Part shown: positions 7,524 to 17,280 of the stretch, one piece after another
Layout: each line of letters begins with the position of its first letter
How positions within the stretch are numbered: the stretch's first letter is position 1
Origin: Agrobacterium tumefaciens
GTDB lineage: Bacteria; Pseudomonadota; Alphaproteobacteria; Rhizobiales; Rhizobiaceae
NCBI RefSeq assembly: GCF_013318015.2
Contig: NZ_CP115842.1
Coordinates: 124,001 to 188,000, forward strand
Direction: 5' to 3'
Length of the DNA stretch: 64,000 nucleotides
The notes under the pieces: generated by a model
Told to the model about the DNA's origin: nothing
What the model saw: the letters and a program-made list of their open reading frames with translations, nothing else
The model's database searches: none
Translations under genes and position numbers: made by a program

Positions 7524-9811
7524 TCAATCAGGTGTTGGCCTTGCAGCATTGGAGGACGATTTAACGGTGCCGGCCTTAGGGCCCCCGTTTCCCATTGCAA
7601 AGCCGCTCCATGTAGAGCCGACATTTACCCAGCTGTTCTGCGGATGCATCGTCACGAAACCCGCACTTTGAACGGGCCCTGGCGTTCCTCGGGTAAAATG
7701 ATTGTCGTAGAGCACCGTGTTGATCCGCCTTGAGCGTTCGTCCGGTCCGGCCTTGAAGCTGCCGTCGTGCGTCCACATGAGTTTGTAGGCATCTACGAAG
7801 CCGTAACGGACGTTGGCGAAGGTATTTCCATCAAAGACCGTCCCATTATAGTCGGAGCCGGGATGGTTCCAGGTTTCATATTCGACGCCGATATAGGCGA
7901 TATCTGTGAACCTGTTCCTGCGATAAATATTCCCCAGACCGCCCCAGATGCCGGCAACCCCGGAATCCGCGAATGTCGTGCCGACATAGAGGCCGCTGTT
8001 GCTGCGTGTCACACTGTTGTTGGAATATTGCAGGAAATACGGGCTAAGTCCCCGCGTCGAGTCCAGCGCAACCGTCATCATGCCGTGTCGCATCTGAGAG
8101 ATGCGGTTGCTGTCGACCACCACGTCGTAGACGTTGCCGTAGAGAAGAACGCCGGTGGAATCGGAATCATGCTCCGCATAGCTTGACCTGCCATCGAACA
8201 CATTATCGTATATCACGGCTCTCGATGCGGTCGCTGCCAGAGCAAAACGGCTCGTTCGATCCGGCACGACATTCCAGGGTTGCTCGAGCAGAACGACAGA
8301 ACCGCCCGTCGACGCGATGTGACGGTGCTGCCCGGCACCTCGCCCGCCAACGATGACGAGATCGAAACCGCCCGGCGCGGCATCCCCCAGATCCGACAGG
8401 GACTTGAAGGTAACCGAGTTCGAGGAAGCGCGGACGAAATCGTTCTTAAGCTTGCTCCCGACGATCTCGAAGCAGATCTGTTCGCCCTTGTTGCAATCGA
8501 CCTTGGCGCAGTCGTGGGGCGCGGCGTTTCGCGAGATGTTTTTCTCAAAATAGAGGTTTCGCATGCTCCCGAAATGCGCCTGGCCAACAAAAAAACGTCC
8601 GATGCCATGACCGTCGTCGCGGCTTTCATCCGCATTTGTCAGCTCGTTGCCCGTCATGGCGAAATCGCGCCCACCCCATAGCGCGACGACGGATTCGCCG
8701 TAACCCGTCATCCGAAACCGATTGTTGGAGAAAAACACCTGCCGGCTCGCGCCGTAAAAGGATCCGTTCTCGATCAGCTCGGACGCATGCACAAAAAGAC
8801 CTACGGTGTCCTGGGCATCGAACGCCGGCACGCCCCAGGCGTCGATACGTACGGAATCCAGCCGTATGTTTTTGGTGTTGCGCAAAGCAAGAAGAGGTTT
8901 ACCTGCAATGTTGCGGTTGGCATTGAGGGTCAGGTTTCCGAACCGGGTGCCGTCGCCATTAACGACAACCATGCTCTGATCAATCCCGTGGTTCAGCCTG
9001 ATCTCCGTTTTGTTCACCCCTTCCCCGAACCACGCCACATTGGCGGGCGCAATCAAAGGCTTTGTCACGAGATAAATCCCGGCGGGGAAATACAAAACCG
9101 ATGGCGCCGTTGCGGCCGCGGCGTCGAGCGCGCGCAAAATGGCTGCGGTGTCGTCGGTCATGCCATCGCCCGTTGCACCGAACTGCCTGGCATCGATGCG
9201 CTTTTTATCCTGCGCCACCCATGGCGATTGCGACAGGACGACAAGTGTCAGCGGACCGCTCCAGCCGAAGCGGCCGCCATGCGTATTGTGAACCCAAACT
9301 TCATAGTTACCCGGTGGCAGAGCCGGCACCTCGAAATCGACCTTGAAGGGGTTGACGGAGATTGCCGGAACATACGACCCGGCAACAGCGACCGGCTTGA
9401 TATAGAGATAGGATTGGCTGGTCCCGTTGGACCGCGAAAGGTTGCGTCCATAGACCGAGACGATGGCTCCCGGCGCTGCAGCATCGGGCCCGATCCACCA
9501 GCTTTCCGTGCGATTGATTGCGAAGCTGCGCCCTTGAACAGTGCCCCGCTGGGGTCTGATCAGGTAGGTGGACCATGAGGGAAGCGTGGCTGGCAGCAGC
9601 AGCGTCGCCGCCGTCGCGTCAGCCGTCAGCGGCGCCAACGGGGTCACCACGCCCTCCGCGGCACCGGGGTGTTGCGAAAAGACTTCGAAACCCGTTCGTC
9701 CATCGAGATCGACACCGGTCATCGAGACAACCTCGCCAGGGCCCGCCGTTCTCGAAATTTCCGCGATTGCCGGCCCCTTGCCGCCTACCTCTGTCCAAGG
9801 TGGATTGAAGG

Positions 9812-9820
9812 CATCCGCAT
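9812..9820. repeat. Target site duplication, left copy
   Basis: CATCCGCAT directly abuts the left end of the inserted element. An identical copy abuts the right end. Confidence 0.88.
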
Positions 9821-11417
9821 GTGGCGGGAGAGTTGAAATGTCCGCCGGTTTGCAAAGTAGAAATGTCCGATCAGCCCCGATCTGAGCGGCTGATCCCGAT
9901 TGCAAGATCAGATCGGGGCTGGTGGTAAACACACCTCTTCGGCTTTAGCGTTGAGACGCCTCACTCAGCAGCCTGCTGCCGCGACAGCGCCTTCTTTCGC
10001 CGCGAAATTACAGCCGGATCGTTGGTGAAGTCTTTGCGGCGACCGGGTCCACGAACGCGTTTGACATAACCATTCTTGTCGCTGTTGCTCTTCACCTCAG
10101 GTTTTGCCTGCGCGTCCTGGCGTTCTTTGATATAGGCCAAAACATCGCCGAGCCGCTTGTTCTCGGTGATCGCCGCATGCGTCACCCGCTGATCCTTGGC
10201 AAACACCGTGTAGGGCAGGTAATGCCCTTTCCAGCGCACATCCATTCGGCCATCGGCATAGGCGTAGGTCTCGACATATTTGCCAACAAGGCCACGCGTG
10301 ACGTCGCTTTCTTCCAGCATGATCCGCTGTCGCTCATAGGAAAATGTCAGCTGCGATCCGACATAACGCTGTTCTCGCTTGCAGAGGATCTCTTTCAATC
10401 GATCCGACGCCAGGTTCATCGGTCGATGCAAATCCTCGGATCGGGCAGGGCAAACCGCAAAACGGGCGTTGTAGTCCTCCATAAAGCCGGGCAAAAAAGC
10501 ATTGCCAGCCTCCATGCTGTCGATGCCAGCCAACCGCAATTCCTTGACCAGACGGTCCTGAAGCGTCCGGTTCATCCGCTCAACGCGACCTTTGGCCTGG
10601 CTCGAATTTGCACAGAGAATTTCTATATTTAGCTCGCAAAGCGCTCGCCCGAACTGCGTCATGCCCTGACCACCTCTGGCATCCTTCTTTGCCACCCGAA
10701 ACACCGAATGTTTGTCGGAATAAAAGGCAATCGGCGCGCCGTGGCACTGGAGATAGAGCTCCAATGCCTCGAAGTAAGTGAAGGCACTTTCGGACCGCAC
10801 AAAGCGCAATTGCATCAGCTTGCCGGTCGCGTCATCAACGAACACCAGCAGTGAGCAGGGTGGTCCGCGATCCTCAAACCAACGATGCTCCGACCCATCA
10901 ATCTGCACCAGTTCGCCATAGGCCTCGCGTCGCAACCGTGGCCGATGAAACGTCCGGCGCTGCTTGCGCGACAGCCAAATGCCAGCATCGACCATCCAGT
11001 TGCGCACCGTCTCGCGCGACACAGACAAGCCATCGCGCTCAGCCAGCTTCTCCGTCGCCAATGTCGGCCCAAAATCCGCATAACGTTCCCGAACCAGCGC
11101 CACCGCATAATCACGAACCCCGTCACTGATCCGGTTGTTGGACGGCCGGCCGATCGCCTTGTGCCGGATCGACGCAGCGCCGCCACTCCGTATTCGGTCC
11201 AGCAGCCGACGCACCTGGCGCTCACTCAGATCAAGAACATGCGCCGCAGACACCGTCGTCATCCGCCCGGAAACAACCTTCGACAAAACCTCGATCCGCT
11301 GCAGATCGCGCTCGCTCATCGCTATCAATCCCATCTGCAATCTCCCAGATGCCAATCAGACCCGGGGAGTGTGACATTCCAACTTTGCAGAAACAGGACA
11401 CTTTAACTTTGCGGCTA
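9821..11417 (-). mobile_element. ISNCY-type insertion sequence, complete (1597 bp)
   Basis: One transposase gene lies between imperfect terminal inverted repeats of about 45-48 bp. Both ends, read inward, carry AGTT, a GTCC-ended block, TGCAAAGT and another GAAATGTC-like block (left AGTTGAAATGTCC, then TGCAAAGTAGAAATGTC; right AGTTAAAGTGTCC, then TGCAAAGTTGGAATGTC). So each terminus holds a motif repeated twice, a likely transposase-binding arrangement. It is bounded by a 9-bp direct repeat, and precise removal restores the host gene's frame. The intact transposase, exact target repeat and readable host frame suggest a recent insertion. Confidence 0.9.
9961..11334 (-). CDS. ISNCY-family DDE transposase
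   Basis: A 457-residue transposase. An N-terminal helix-turn-helix (VLDLSERQVRRLLDRIRSGG) is followed by a second DNA-binding region (YADFGPTLATEKLAERDG). An integrase-core (rve) DDE domain has candidate acidic residues in LVQIDGSEHRWFEDRG, FYSDKHSVFR and SSQAKGRVERMNRTLQDR, and a basic tail follows. The protein strongly resembles transposases annotated as ISNCY family in rhizobia and other proteobacteria. Start 11334 is chosen for a GGGAG site eight bases upstream; ATG 11319 (MSERDLQ) and ATG 11355 are alternatives. No frameshift or stop is seen, so it is probably functional. It reads in the same direction as the gene it interrupts. Confidence 0.9.
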   Translation of the reverse strand: MGLIAMSERDLQRIEVLSKVVSGRMTTVSAAHVLDLSERQVRRLLDRIRSGGAASIRHKAIGRPSNNRISDGVRDYAVALVRERYADFGPTLATEKLAERDGLSVSRETVRNWMVDAGIWLSRKQRRTFHRPRLRREAYGELVQIDGSEHRWFEDRGPPCSLLVFVDDATGKLMQLRFVRSESAFTYFEALELYLQCHGAPIAFYSDKHSVFRVAKKDARGGQGMTQFGRALCELNIEILCANSSQAKGRVERMNRTLQDRLVKELRLAGIDSMEAGNAFLPGFMEDYNARFAVCPARSEDLHRPMNLASDRLKEILCKREQRYVGSQLTFSYERQRIMLEESDVTRGLVGKYVETYAYADGRMDVRWKGHYLPYTVFAKDQRVTHAAITENKRLGDVLAYIKERQDAQAKPEVKSNSDKNGYVKRVRGPGRRKDFTNDPAVISRRKKALSRQQAAE

Positions 11418-11426
11418 CATCCGCAT
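11418..11426. repeat. Target site duplication, right copy
   Basis: CATCCGCAT abuts the right terminus of the inserted element and is identical to 9812-9820. Minus-strand codons around it (GAT GCG GAT) read into the interrupted gene. Confidence 0.88.
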
Positions 11427-11600
11427 CATCCGGCAATCGTGGTTCTGGAACAGGTATCGGGAAACCGAACTGCCGTGGATCAGGTTGGCTGGCTTGCTCT
11501 TGCCCTCCCCGCACCGCAGGCTGCCCGGCAGACGAGAGACCCGAAAATGCGAGCACAAGGGCGGCAAGCAAAATCGATAATATCAGGGCATTTGGCGATC

Positions 11601-12596
11601 TCATCTTGCCGCTTGTCGTAACATATCCGATTGCAACGACTTCGGTTGTCGCCACCACTCATACAAATCCTGAATTCCGTATCTGAGTTCGACCGTCGAG
11701 TTCCAGCCAAGCGCGTTGAGCCGCGAGCAGTCTAGCAGCTTTCTGGGGGCTCCATCCGGTTTGCTGGTGTCAAAAACGATCTGCCCATCGTAGCCGACGA
11801 TGCCTGCAATCAGATGAGCGAGATTGCGGATGGATATCTCCCGCCCCGAGCCGATGTTGATCAACGGAAAATGCGCCGATGATTTCATGAGGAAGCAACA
11901 GGCATCCGCCAGATCGTCCACATGGAGAAACTCACGCAGAGGACTGCCCGTACCCCATAGTACAATCTTGTTCTGGCCGCTGATTTTCGCTTCATGCATT
12001 CTCCTGATCATCGCAGGAATGACGTGTGAGCTTTGCGGATCGAAATTGTCGTTCAGCCCGTAAATATTTGTCGGCATGACGGAGACGCAATTCAGGCCGT
12101 ACTGACTGGAGTAGAATTGGGAAAGCTTGAGCGCCGCGATCTTCGCAATCGCGTAGGCCTCGTTGGTTGGCTCCAAAGGGCCTGTCAAAAGGGAATTTTC
12201 CGTGATCGGCTGCGCTGCGAATTTCGGGTAGATGCAGCTAGATCCCATCCAGAGAAGCTTTTCAACACCGATATCGGCAGCCGATTTCATGATATTCATC
12301 GAAATTAGCGTATTGGTGTAAAGAAAGTCCGCCGGATAGGCCGCATTTGCTGCGATGCCTCCAACCTTGGCGGCAGCGACAAAAATGACCTCAGGTCTTG
12401 CCGCCGCCATCCATTGCTCCGTCTCGTACTGTCGGGTCAGATCGAGCTCGCTGCGAGAGACTTTGAGAATTTCGCAATTTTCGCGCTGGAGACGTCGCAC
12501 GAGTGCCGAGCCGACCATTCCGGTATGGCCGGCAACCCAGACGCGCTTGCCATTCAAGCTGAACGGGATTTCTTGCGATTTATGCGACGAATTCAT
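11601..12596 (-). CDS. fcl: GDP-L-fucose synthase
   Basis: NADPH-dependent epimerase/reductase that turns GDP-4-keto-6-deoxymannose into GDP-L-fucose. It is a 331-residue extended SDR: the glycine motif [12 protein letters not shown] lies near residues 21-32, the catalytic Ser is in WMGSSCIYP (about 116-124), and the catalytic Tyr-Lys pair is in [12 protein letters not shown] (about 147-158). AAAKVGGI near residue 73 is typical of Fcl/WcaG/NolK. The start overlaps the gmd stop by 17 bases and the stop overlaps the beta-helix gene start by ATGA, so the three are a coupled operon. In rhizobia the product feeds surface polysaccharides or Nod-factor fucosylation; the export genes nearby favour exopolysaccharide. 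Confidence 0.93.
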   Translation of the reverse strand: MNSSHKSQEIPFSLNGKRVWVAGHTGMVGSALVRRLQRENCEILKVSRSELDLTRQYETEQWMAAARPEVIFVAAAKVGGIAANAAYPADFLYTNTLISMNIMKSAADIGVEKLLWMGSSCIYPKFAAQPITENSLLTGPLEPTNEAYAIAKIAALKLSQFYSSQYGLNCVSVMPTNIYGLNDNFDPQSSHVIPAMIRRMHEAKISGQNKIVLWGTGSPLREFLHVDDLADACCFLMKSSAHFPLINIGSGREISIRNLAHLIAGIVGYDGQIVFDTSKPDGAPRKLLDCSRLNALGWNSTVELRYGIQDLYEWWRQPKSLQSDMLRQAAR

Positions 12597-13650
12597 TTCT
12601 TCCCTCTTCCAACATCACGAGGCGAAGATCCGCTTCGACCATTTCCTGAACGAGGTCGCAAAAGGAAGTCGAGTGGCTCCAGTTGAGTTTCCTGCGCGCC
12701 TTGCTGGGGTCGCCGAGAAGAAAATCCACTTCCGCGGGACGAAAATATCTTGGATCGATTTCGATGATCGTATTGCCGGTTTTGGCGTCGTATCCCACTT
12801 CGTCACTGCCATCGCCGTTCCACTCGATGGTCTTGCCGACCACGCCGAAAGCAAGCTCAACGAATTCCCGCACCGTATGTGCCTCGCCGGTTGCGAGCAC
12901 ATAGTCCTCGGGTATTTCCTGCTGCACGATGCGCCACATGCCTTCAACATAATCGCGCGCATGCCCCCAATCCCTCTTTGCGTCGAGATTACCAAGACGC
13001 AGCTTGCTCATGAGACCGCGTTCGATGGCGGCAACGCCGCGCGTGATTTTCCGCGTGACGAATGTCTCCCCGCGAATGGGGCTCTCATGGTTGAAGAGAA
13101 TGCCGTTGGATGCGTGAAAGCCGTAACTTTCCCGGTAATTGACCGTCATCCAGTATGCGTAGAGTTTTGCCGCAGCATAGGGGCTTCTCGGATAGAACGG
13201 CGTACCCTCGTGCTGAGCAACAGTGCCCATCCCCCCGAACAGCTCCGATGTGGACGCCTGATAAAACCGGCAACGGTCTCCGAGGTTCAGAATGCGCATG
13301 GCCTCCAGCAGCCTCAGCGTGCCAAGCGCATCCGCATTTGCAGTATATTCCGGCGTCTCGAAGCTGACCTGGACATGGCTTTGGGCGCCGAGATTGTAGA
13401 TCTCGTCGGGCTGGACCTCCTGAATGACCCGGCACAGGTTCGTGGCGTCCGTCAGGTCACCGAAGTGAAGACGAAAGCGAAGGTTTTCCTCGAAGGGATC
13501 TTGATAAAGATGATCGATCCGGCCGGTATTGAATGAAGAGGACCGCCTTTTCAGGCCGTGCACGATATATCCCTTGGCAAGCAGCAATTCACTGAGATAA
13601 GCGCCGTCCTGCCCGGTTACGCCGATAATCAAGGCTCTCTTGTCTACCAT
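12580..13650 (-). CDS. gmd: GDP-mannose 4,6-dehydratase
   Basis: First step from GDP-mannose to GDP-fucose or GDP-rhamnose. At 356 residues it is close to the usual length. The NADP-binding motif [17 protein letters not shown] starts near residue 7, the [18 protein letters not shown] segment is characteristic, and the active site includes [10 protein letters not shown] (catalytic Thr/Ser-Glu) and [19 protein letters not shown] (Tyr-x3-Lys). The start at 13650 (MVDKRALII) has GGGAG about nine bases upstream; ATG 13659 is too close to that site, and the longer frame back to 13734 reads into non-conserved sequence. It heads the gmd-fcl-beta-helix operon and is divergent from a methyltransferase across 315 bases. 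Confidence 0.95.
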   Translation of the reverse strand: MVDKRALIIGVTGQDGAYLSELLLAKGYIVHGLKRRSSSFNTGRIDHLYQDPFEENLRFRLHFGDLTDATNLCRVIQEVQPDEIYNLGAQSHVQVSFETPEYTANADALGTLRLLEAMRILNLGDRCRFYQASTSELFGGMGTVAQHEGTPFYPRSPYAAAKLYAYWMTVNYRESYGFHASNGILFNHESPIRGETFVTRKITRGVAAIERGLMSKLRLGNLDAKRDWGHARDYVEGMWRIVQQEIPEDYVLATGEAHTVREFVELAFGVVGKTIEWNGDGSDEVGYDAKTGNTIIEIDPRYFRPAEVDFLLGDPSKARRKLNWSHSTSFCDLVQEMVEADLRLVMLEEGRNEFVA

Positions 13651-13965
13651 CCACCACATCTCCCAGCGGTTCCGGCCCCGGATGGCGCCTCCTTGAAAGG
13701 TATAACGAGGCCCTGCGCATCGGCAGCATACCAAAAGGGAGAGGACGGCCGGTCAGAACTGGCTGATTCACCGTCCACCACGTCGACATCTGCCTTTAAG
13801 AGGAGGCAGGGTGGGTATCCCCGCTTCCGACTTAAGCCTTTTGGTCGAGTTGCAGGTCACGCAGGCCGTGCCAGACTTCAAAAATACAACGCCGGGTCGC
13901 GCACGATCTTTACGATAACAGGGAGCGCGAGACGACATCATCTACGGTTCATGGAGGCGGATTGG
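13651..13965. other. Divergent intergenic region between gmd and a methyltransferase
   Basis: A 315-base region expected to carry both promoters. A plus-strand reading frame runs through it but lacks conserved protein features. No strong -35/-10 pair or operator was recognised; CTTTAAG (13794-13800) and CTTAAG (13831-13836) are the only AT-rich points of note. Confidence 0.4.
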
Positions 13966-15054
13966 ATGGGTACGTTCGCGACGACTTACGAAAAAATGCA
14001 GAACTTCAACTGGCTGACGCGCTTTCTGCATGCAGGCCGCTATCGAAAGCTGCTCGAGGTCCTCGAAACAGTGCAGAAGGACGTCGGCAATCGGAAGGTC
14101 AGAATACTGGATATCGGCTGCGGCCCCGGAACCGCGGTCGGACATATTCTGGAAAAATTCGACGTTGATTACGTCGGTATCGACTACGATCCAATCTTCA
14201 TCGAGGCCGCGCGCAATCGCTACAGCAACTACGAAAACTGCCGTTTCATCGTCGGCGACGCCACCGACGAAAGCCTTTACGAAACGATCGAGGCCGACAT
14301 CGTCATCGCGCTTGAAACGCTTGAACATATCCACCTCAACCGCACCGTCCGTGTCATCGAGCACGTCTGCGCGATCGTTCGTCCCCGCATTTTCCTGGTT
14401 ACGGTACCCGTCGAAGTCGGTCCAGCCGTATGGATCAAGAACTGGGGTTCGGCCCTCATGGGCTACAACCGGCAATCCGGCAATCTGAAAGAGACTTTTT
14501 GGGCAGGCTTATACCGGCTGGACCGGGTGCCCGCGCACCATACGTCACATCAGGGCTTCGACTGGCGGTGTCTGGCGCAGCTCATCCGCGTCAACGCGCC
14601 CCTGCGCGAAATCCGCAGCCTGCCGTTTTCTTTTGTTCCACGCTTGCTCAGTCCGAACGTCGCGCTGATCGCCGAGCCGGTAAAATCGAGGATCGATCTG
14701 GCAAACGATGACCCCGAGGCATGGAAGATCAACCATGGCCAGACAGCCTGGAACCAACAGCGTAGTGTCGACGGTGCCGTTGCAACCGATGCTGCTCGCC
14801 ACGCCAAGTCCTCGTCAACATGGTCGATGCGCCTCAAAGGATTGCTGGGAATGGCCCTCGCCACCATGCCATTTGCCTGGCATCGCTGGTCTTACATTTC
14901 TATTTCGCCAGGCGAACGGCATTCATCGCCCTTCCTGGTGACGATCGACAAACACTTGCTGCGGCCTCATCAACCGATGGAGGGCGACATTATCGTCCTT
15001 GCGGGACAAGCAATTGTTCAACGCATTTCAGAAGCCAGCTATCTGCTGATCTAG
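13966..15054 (+). CDS. SAM-dependent methyltransferase with C-terminal extension
   Basis: A 362-residue class I methyltransferase. Motif I is ILDIGCGPGTAVG (about residues 46-58), the acidic end of beta2 is VGIDYDPIFIEAA, and the motif IV region is ADIVIALETLEHI. These cover the first ~220 residues. The remaining ~140 residues are a poorly recognised extension with one hydrophobic patch (LLGMALATMPFAWH). ATG 13966 is chosen because GGAGG lies eight bases upstream; ATG 13951 is in frame but has no ribosome site. Location beside gmd-fcl suggests methylation of a sugar residue or glycan end in the same polysaccharide. The substrate is not readable from the sequence. Confidence 0.82.
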   Translation: MGTFATTYEKMQNFNWLTRFLHAGRYRKLLEVLETVQKDVGNRKVRILDIGCGPGTAVGHILEKFDVDYVGIDYDPIFIEAARNRYSNYENCRFIVGDATDESLYETIEADIVIALETLEHIHLNRTVRVIEHVCAIVRPRIFLVTVPVEVGPAVWIKNWGSALMGYNRQSGNLKETFWAGLYRLDRVPAHHTSHQGFDWRCLAQLIRVNAPLREIRSLPFSFVPRLLSPNVALIAEPVKSRIDLANDDPEAWKINHGQTAWNQQRSVDGAVATDAARHAKSSSTWSMRLKGLLGMALATMPFAWHRWSYISISPGERHSSPFLVTIDKHLLRPHQPMEGDIIVLAGQAIVQRISEASYLLI

Positions 15055-15152
15055 GATCAAGACTCGTCAGCCGGAGCGAGCGCGGAGAAGACGAAAGTCG
15101 GACATGGATCGTTCTGGGTTGGGGACATCCAAACGGGGACCGCCAATGCCCG

Positions 15153-16046
15153 TCAAACCCGATATCGCAGGGCCTCTAAAACCCTGACGAACGCCGGTGA
15201 TGCCTGGCGACGGCTGGGGTAATAGAGGTAATAGCCGTCCCAGGGCGGGGAATATTTCTGCAGCACGCGAACCAGCCGGCCGTCTGCGACATAAGGAAGG
15301 ATCATTTCCTCCGGGATGTAGGCAAGCCCGAAGCCGTCAAGCGCGGCTTCCAGCGAATTGAAACTGTTGTTGAAGGCGAGCTGGCCATCGACCTTGATCT
15401 TGATCTCGCGGCCCTTGTCCTCGAACTCCCATACATAAAGGCCGCCGGCACTCGGCAGCCGGAAGTTGATGCAATCATGGCCGACCAGGTCCTTGGGATG
15501 CCTCGGGTGTGGTCGGTTCTTGAAGTAGGCGGGCGATCCGACGACAGCGAGACAAAAGTCGGGACCGATCCTTGCGGAGATCATGTCTTTCGCGAGATGT
15601 TCGCCCATACGCACCCCCGCATCATAACGCTCCGTCACGATGTCGGTCAGTCCGTTGTCGAGGATCAGCTCGACCTTGATGTCGGGATATTGAGGCAAAA
15701 ATTTCCTGAGTTTGGGCCAGAGGACATAGGTGATCGCGTACTCGGCGGCGACGATACGGATCGTTCCCGCCGGCTTTTCCCTCAGTTCGTTCAACGCGTC
15801 GACATGCGCTTCGATCTCGTCGAAATGTGGACCGATCCCGTTTAGCAGCCGTTCGCCCGCCTCCGTCGGCGAAACCGCTCTGGTCGTCCGCATCAGGAGA
15901 CGCACGCCCAACCTGGCTTCAAGCTGGCGAAGTGTGTGGCTCAATGCTGACTGCGATACGCCCAGCTTCGCCGCAGCCCGGGTAAAGCTCTGTTCTCGGG
16001 CAACAGCAATGAAAGCTGCAAGATCGTTGACGGTATCGCGTGCCAT
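15153..16046 (-). CDS. LysR-family transcriptional regulator
   Basis: A 297-residue LysR regulator. The N-terminal winged helix (FTRAAAKLGVSQSALSHTLR, about 22-41; ARLGVRLLMRTTRAVSPTEAG) is followed by a substrate-binding domain (GTIRIVAAEYAITYVLWPKL). It resembles the group controlling short-chain dehydrogenases, hydrolases and efflux genes. The ribosome site CAGGAGG lies seven bases upstream of ATG 16046. It lies downstream of, and in the same direction as, a secreted hydrolase but is separated by a strong terminator, so it is probably transcribed independently. Plausible targets are the hydrolase and the divergent NepI-like pump. Confidence 0.9.
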   Translation of the reverse strand: MARDTVNDLAAFIAVAREQSFTRAAAKLGVSQSALSHTLRQLEARLGVRLLMRTTRAVSPTEAGERLLNGIGPHFDEIEAHVDALNELREKPAGTIRIVAAEYAITYVLWPKLRKFLPQYPDIKVELILDNGLTDIVTERYDAGVRMGEHLAKDMISARIGPDFCLAVVGSPAYFKNRPHPRHPKDLVGHDCINFRLPSAGGLYVWEFEDKGREIKIKVDGQLAFNNSFNSLEAALDGFGLAYIPEEMILPYVADGRLVRVLQKYSPPWDGYYLYYPSRRQASPAFVRVLEALRYRV

Positions 16047-16105
16047 TCATGAGCCTCCTGCATCCAGACCTGTTGATTATGGCATAATGCTCATGTCGCA
16101 CTAAC

Positions 16106-16133
16106 AGAAAAAGAGCCCGCTTCGGGCGGGCTC
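16106..16133 (-). terminator. Rho-independent terminator of the secreted hydrolase gene
   Basis: Eight-bp stem GAGCCCGC / GCGGGCTC (16113-16120 and 16126-16133). On the minus strand it is followed by TTTTTCTG. It lies about 30 bases past the hydrolase stop and upstream of the LysR gene. Confidence 0.85.
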
Positions 16134-16161
16134 CTGAGCTGTTACGTCACTGCAGGACGTA

Positions 16162-17280
16162 TCAAGCCGACAGGTGCTGCTCAAAGAAGCTGGCGAGCTT
16201 GGTGAAGGGGATCACATCCATCTTGTCATAGAGGTCCGTGTGGCTGGCGCCGGGAATGACATGGAGTTCCTTCGGTTCGGCCGCCGCTGCATACGCGGTC
16301 TCCGCGAAATAGAGAGAATGGGCCTTCTCGCCATGAATGAATAGAACCGGGCGCGGCGAAATTTCCGCGATGTAGCTCAGGATCGGCATGTTCATGAACG
16401 AAATTGGCGTTGTCTGCGACCAGGCGTTACGGGAGTTGACCGCCCGCTTATGATAGCCGCGTGGTGTCGAGTAGTAGTCGTGATAATCGACCATGAACTG
16501 CGGCGCGTCGGGTCCGACTTCCGCGTTGTAGGCCGCCTGATAGGCAGGTGTACCCTTTTCCGCATCGACCCACCGCTGGCGGCTCAACTGTTCCAGGGTC
16601 GCCGCGCGCTGCTCCAGCGTGACGCTGTCGTTGTAGCCCTTGGACATGACGCGGGTCATATCGTACATGGTGCTGGCAACCACGGCCTTCACACGCTTGT
16701 CCGACGCCACGGCATTGAGCGCCATGCCACCCCAGCCGCAGACACCGATGACGCCGATCCGTTCGCGATCGACTTCGGGACGCAGGCCGATGTAGTCCAC
16801 AGCCGCGCTGAAATCCTCGGTGTTGATGTCGGGAGACGCGATATTGCGCGGTTCGCCGCCGCTCTCACCTGTATAGGAAGGATCGAATGCCAGAGTGACG
16901 AAACCGCGTTCGGCCATCGTCTGTGCGTAAAGGCCGGACGATTGTTCCTTGACCGCGCCAAACGGTCCACTCACCACGATTGCGGGGTTTCCGACGCTGT
17001 TGCGGGTTTTGGGCATGTAGAGGTCGGCCGCCAGGGTGATGCCATAACGGTTTTTGAACGAGACCTTCTGGTGATCGACCTTCTCGCTCTTCGGAAAAAC
17101 CTTGTCCCAGTCCTGCGTCATCTTCAATGTTTGCGCCTCTGCCTTCGAAACCGCCATCACTGACGCCGCGCCAATCGCGGCGATGCCGACGCCCGTAATC
17201 TTGAGAAGGCCGCGGCGGCCCATGTCTAGGCCCTCTCCCGTAGAAGCGTTTTCGTTCTGATTGCTCACTTCACTCTCCAT
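16162..17280 (-). CDS. Exported alpha/beta hydrolase (dienelactone-hydrolase-like, Cys nucleophile)
   Basis: A 372-residue alpha/beta hydrolase. A twin-arginine-like export signal (MGRRGLLKITGVGIAAIGAA, from residue 20) is followed by AEA, a possible cleavage site. The nucleophile elbow is GVCGWGG, with Cys in place of Ser as in dienelactone hydrolase. The oxyanion region is VVSGPFGAVKEQ and the C-terminal catalytic His is in PGASHTDLYD. The start at 17280 gives MESEVSN; ATG 17223 (MGRRGL) has a better ribosome site (GGGAGAGGG) and puts the Arg pair at the very start, so it is a real alternative. The substrate is unknown. It is divergent from a NepI-like efflux pump. Confidence 0.82.
   Translation of the reverse strand: MESEVSNQNENASTGEGLDMGRRGLLKITGVGIAAIGAASVMAVSKAEAQTLKMTQDWDKVFPKSEKVDHQKVSFKNRYGITLAADLYMPKTRNSVGNPAIVVSGPFGAVKEQSSGLYAQTMAERGFVTLAFDPSYTGESGGEPRNIASPDINTEDFSAAVDYIGLRPEVDRERIGVIGVCGWGGMALNAVASDKRVKAVVASTMYDMTRVMSKGYNDSVTLEQRAATLEQLSRQRWVDAEKGTPAYQAAYNAEVGPDAPQFMVDYHDYYSTPRGYHKRAVNSRNAWSQTTPISFMNMPILSYIAEISPRPVLFIHGEKAHSLYFAETAYAAAAEPKELHVIPGASHTDLYDKMDVIPFTKLASFFEQHLSA

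Larger units (their letters stand above)
7524..11604 (-). pseudogene. Secreted right-handed beta-helix (pectate-lyase-3 type) protein, split by an insertion sequence
   Basis: The 5' part starts at ATG 11604, overlapping the fcl stop by ATGA, and encodes a signal peptide ([20 protein letters not shown]) and a Pro-rich stretch to PRLPDDAD. The reading then enters the inserted element. The 3' part resumes at about 9812 with AFNPPWTEVGG and runs to the stop at 7524. Deleting 9821-11417 and one 9-base repeat joins the two in frame, giving about 824 residues. IPT/TIG-like beta domains precede a pectate_lyase_3 motif (RQFGATGDGMTDDTAAI). Many parallel-beta-helix coils follow (NNSVTRSNSGLYVG, YRRNRFTDIAYIGVEYE). 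Such proteins are polysaccharide lyases, hydrolases or epimerases. The last part stays open as a frame starting inside the element at 9932, but without the signal peptide. Operon position after gmd-fcl suggests action on a fucose-containing exopolysaccharide. Confidence 0.85.

Noticed and set aside
7767..9578. Plus-strand open frames over the beta-helix gene
   Set aside because: Antisense to a strand with clear beta-helix motifs; no supporting ribosome sites.
9812..11426. Composite transposon
   Set aside because: Only one insertion element with one pair of target repeats is present, and no second copy bounds any neighbouring genes.
12355..13536. 393-codon plus-strand open frame across fcl and gmd
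   Set aside because: It is wholly antisense to two well-conserved genes, with no ribosome site and no protein-family features.
13558..13965. N-terminal extension of the methyltransferase frame on the plus strand
   Set aside because: It overlaps the gmd start antisense and reads low-complexity Arg/Ser sequence; the ribosome site lies before 13966.
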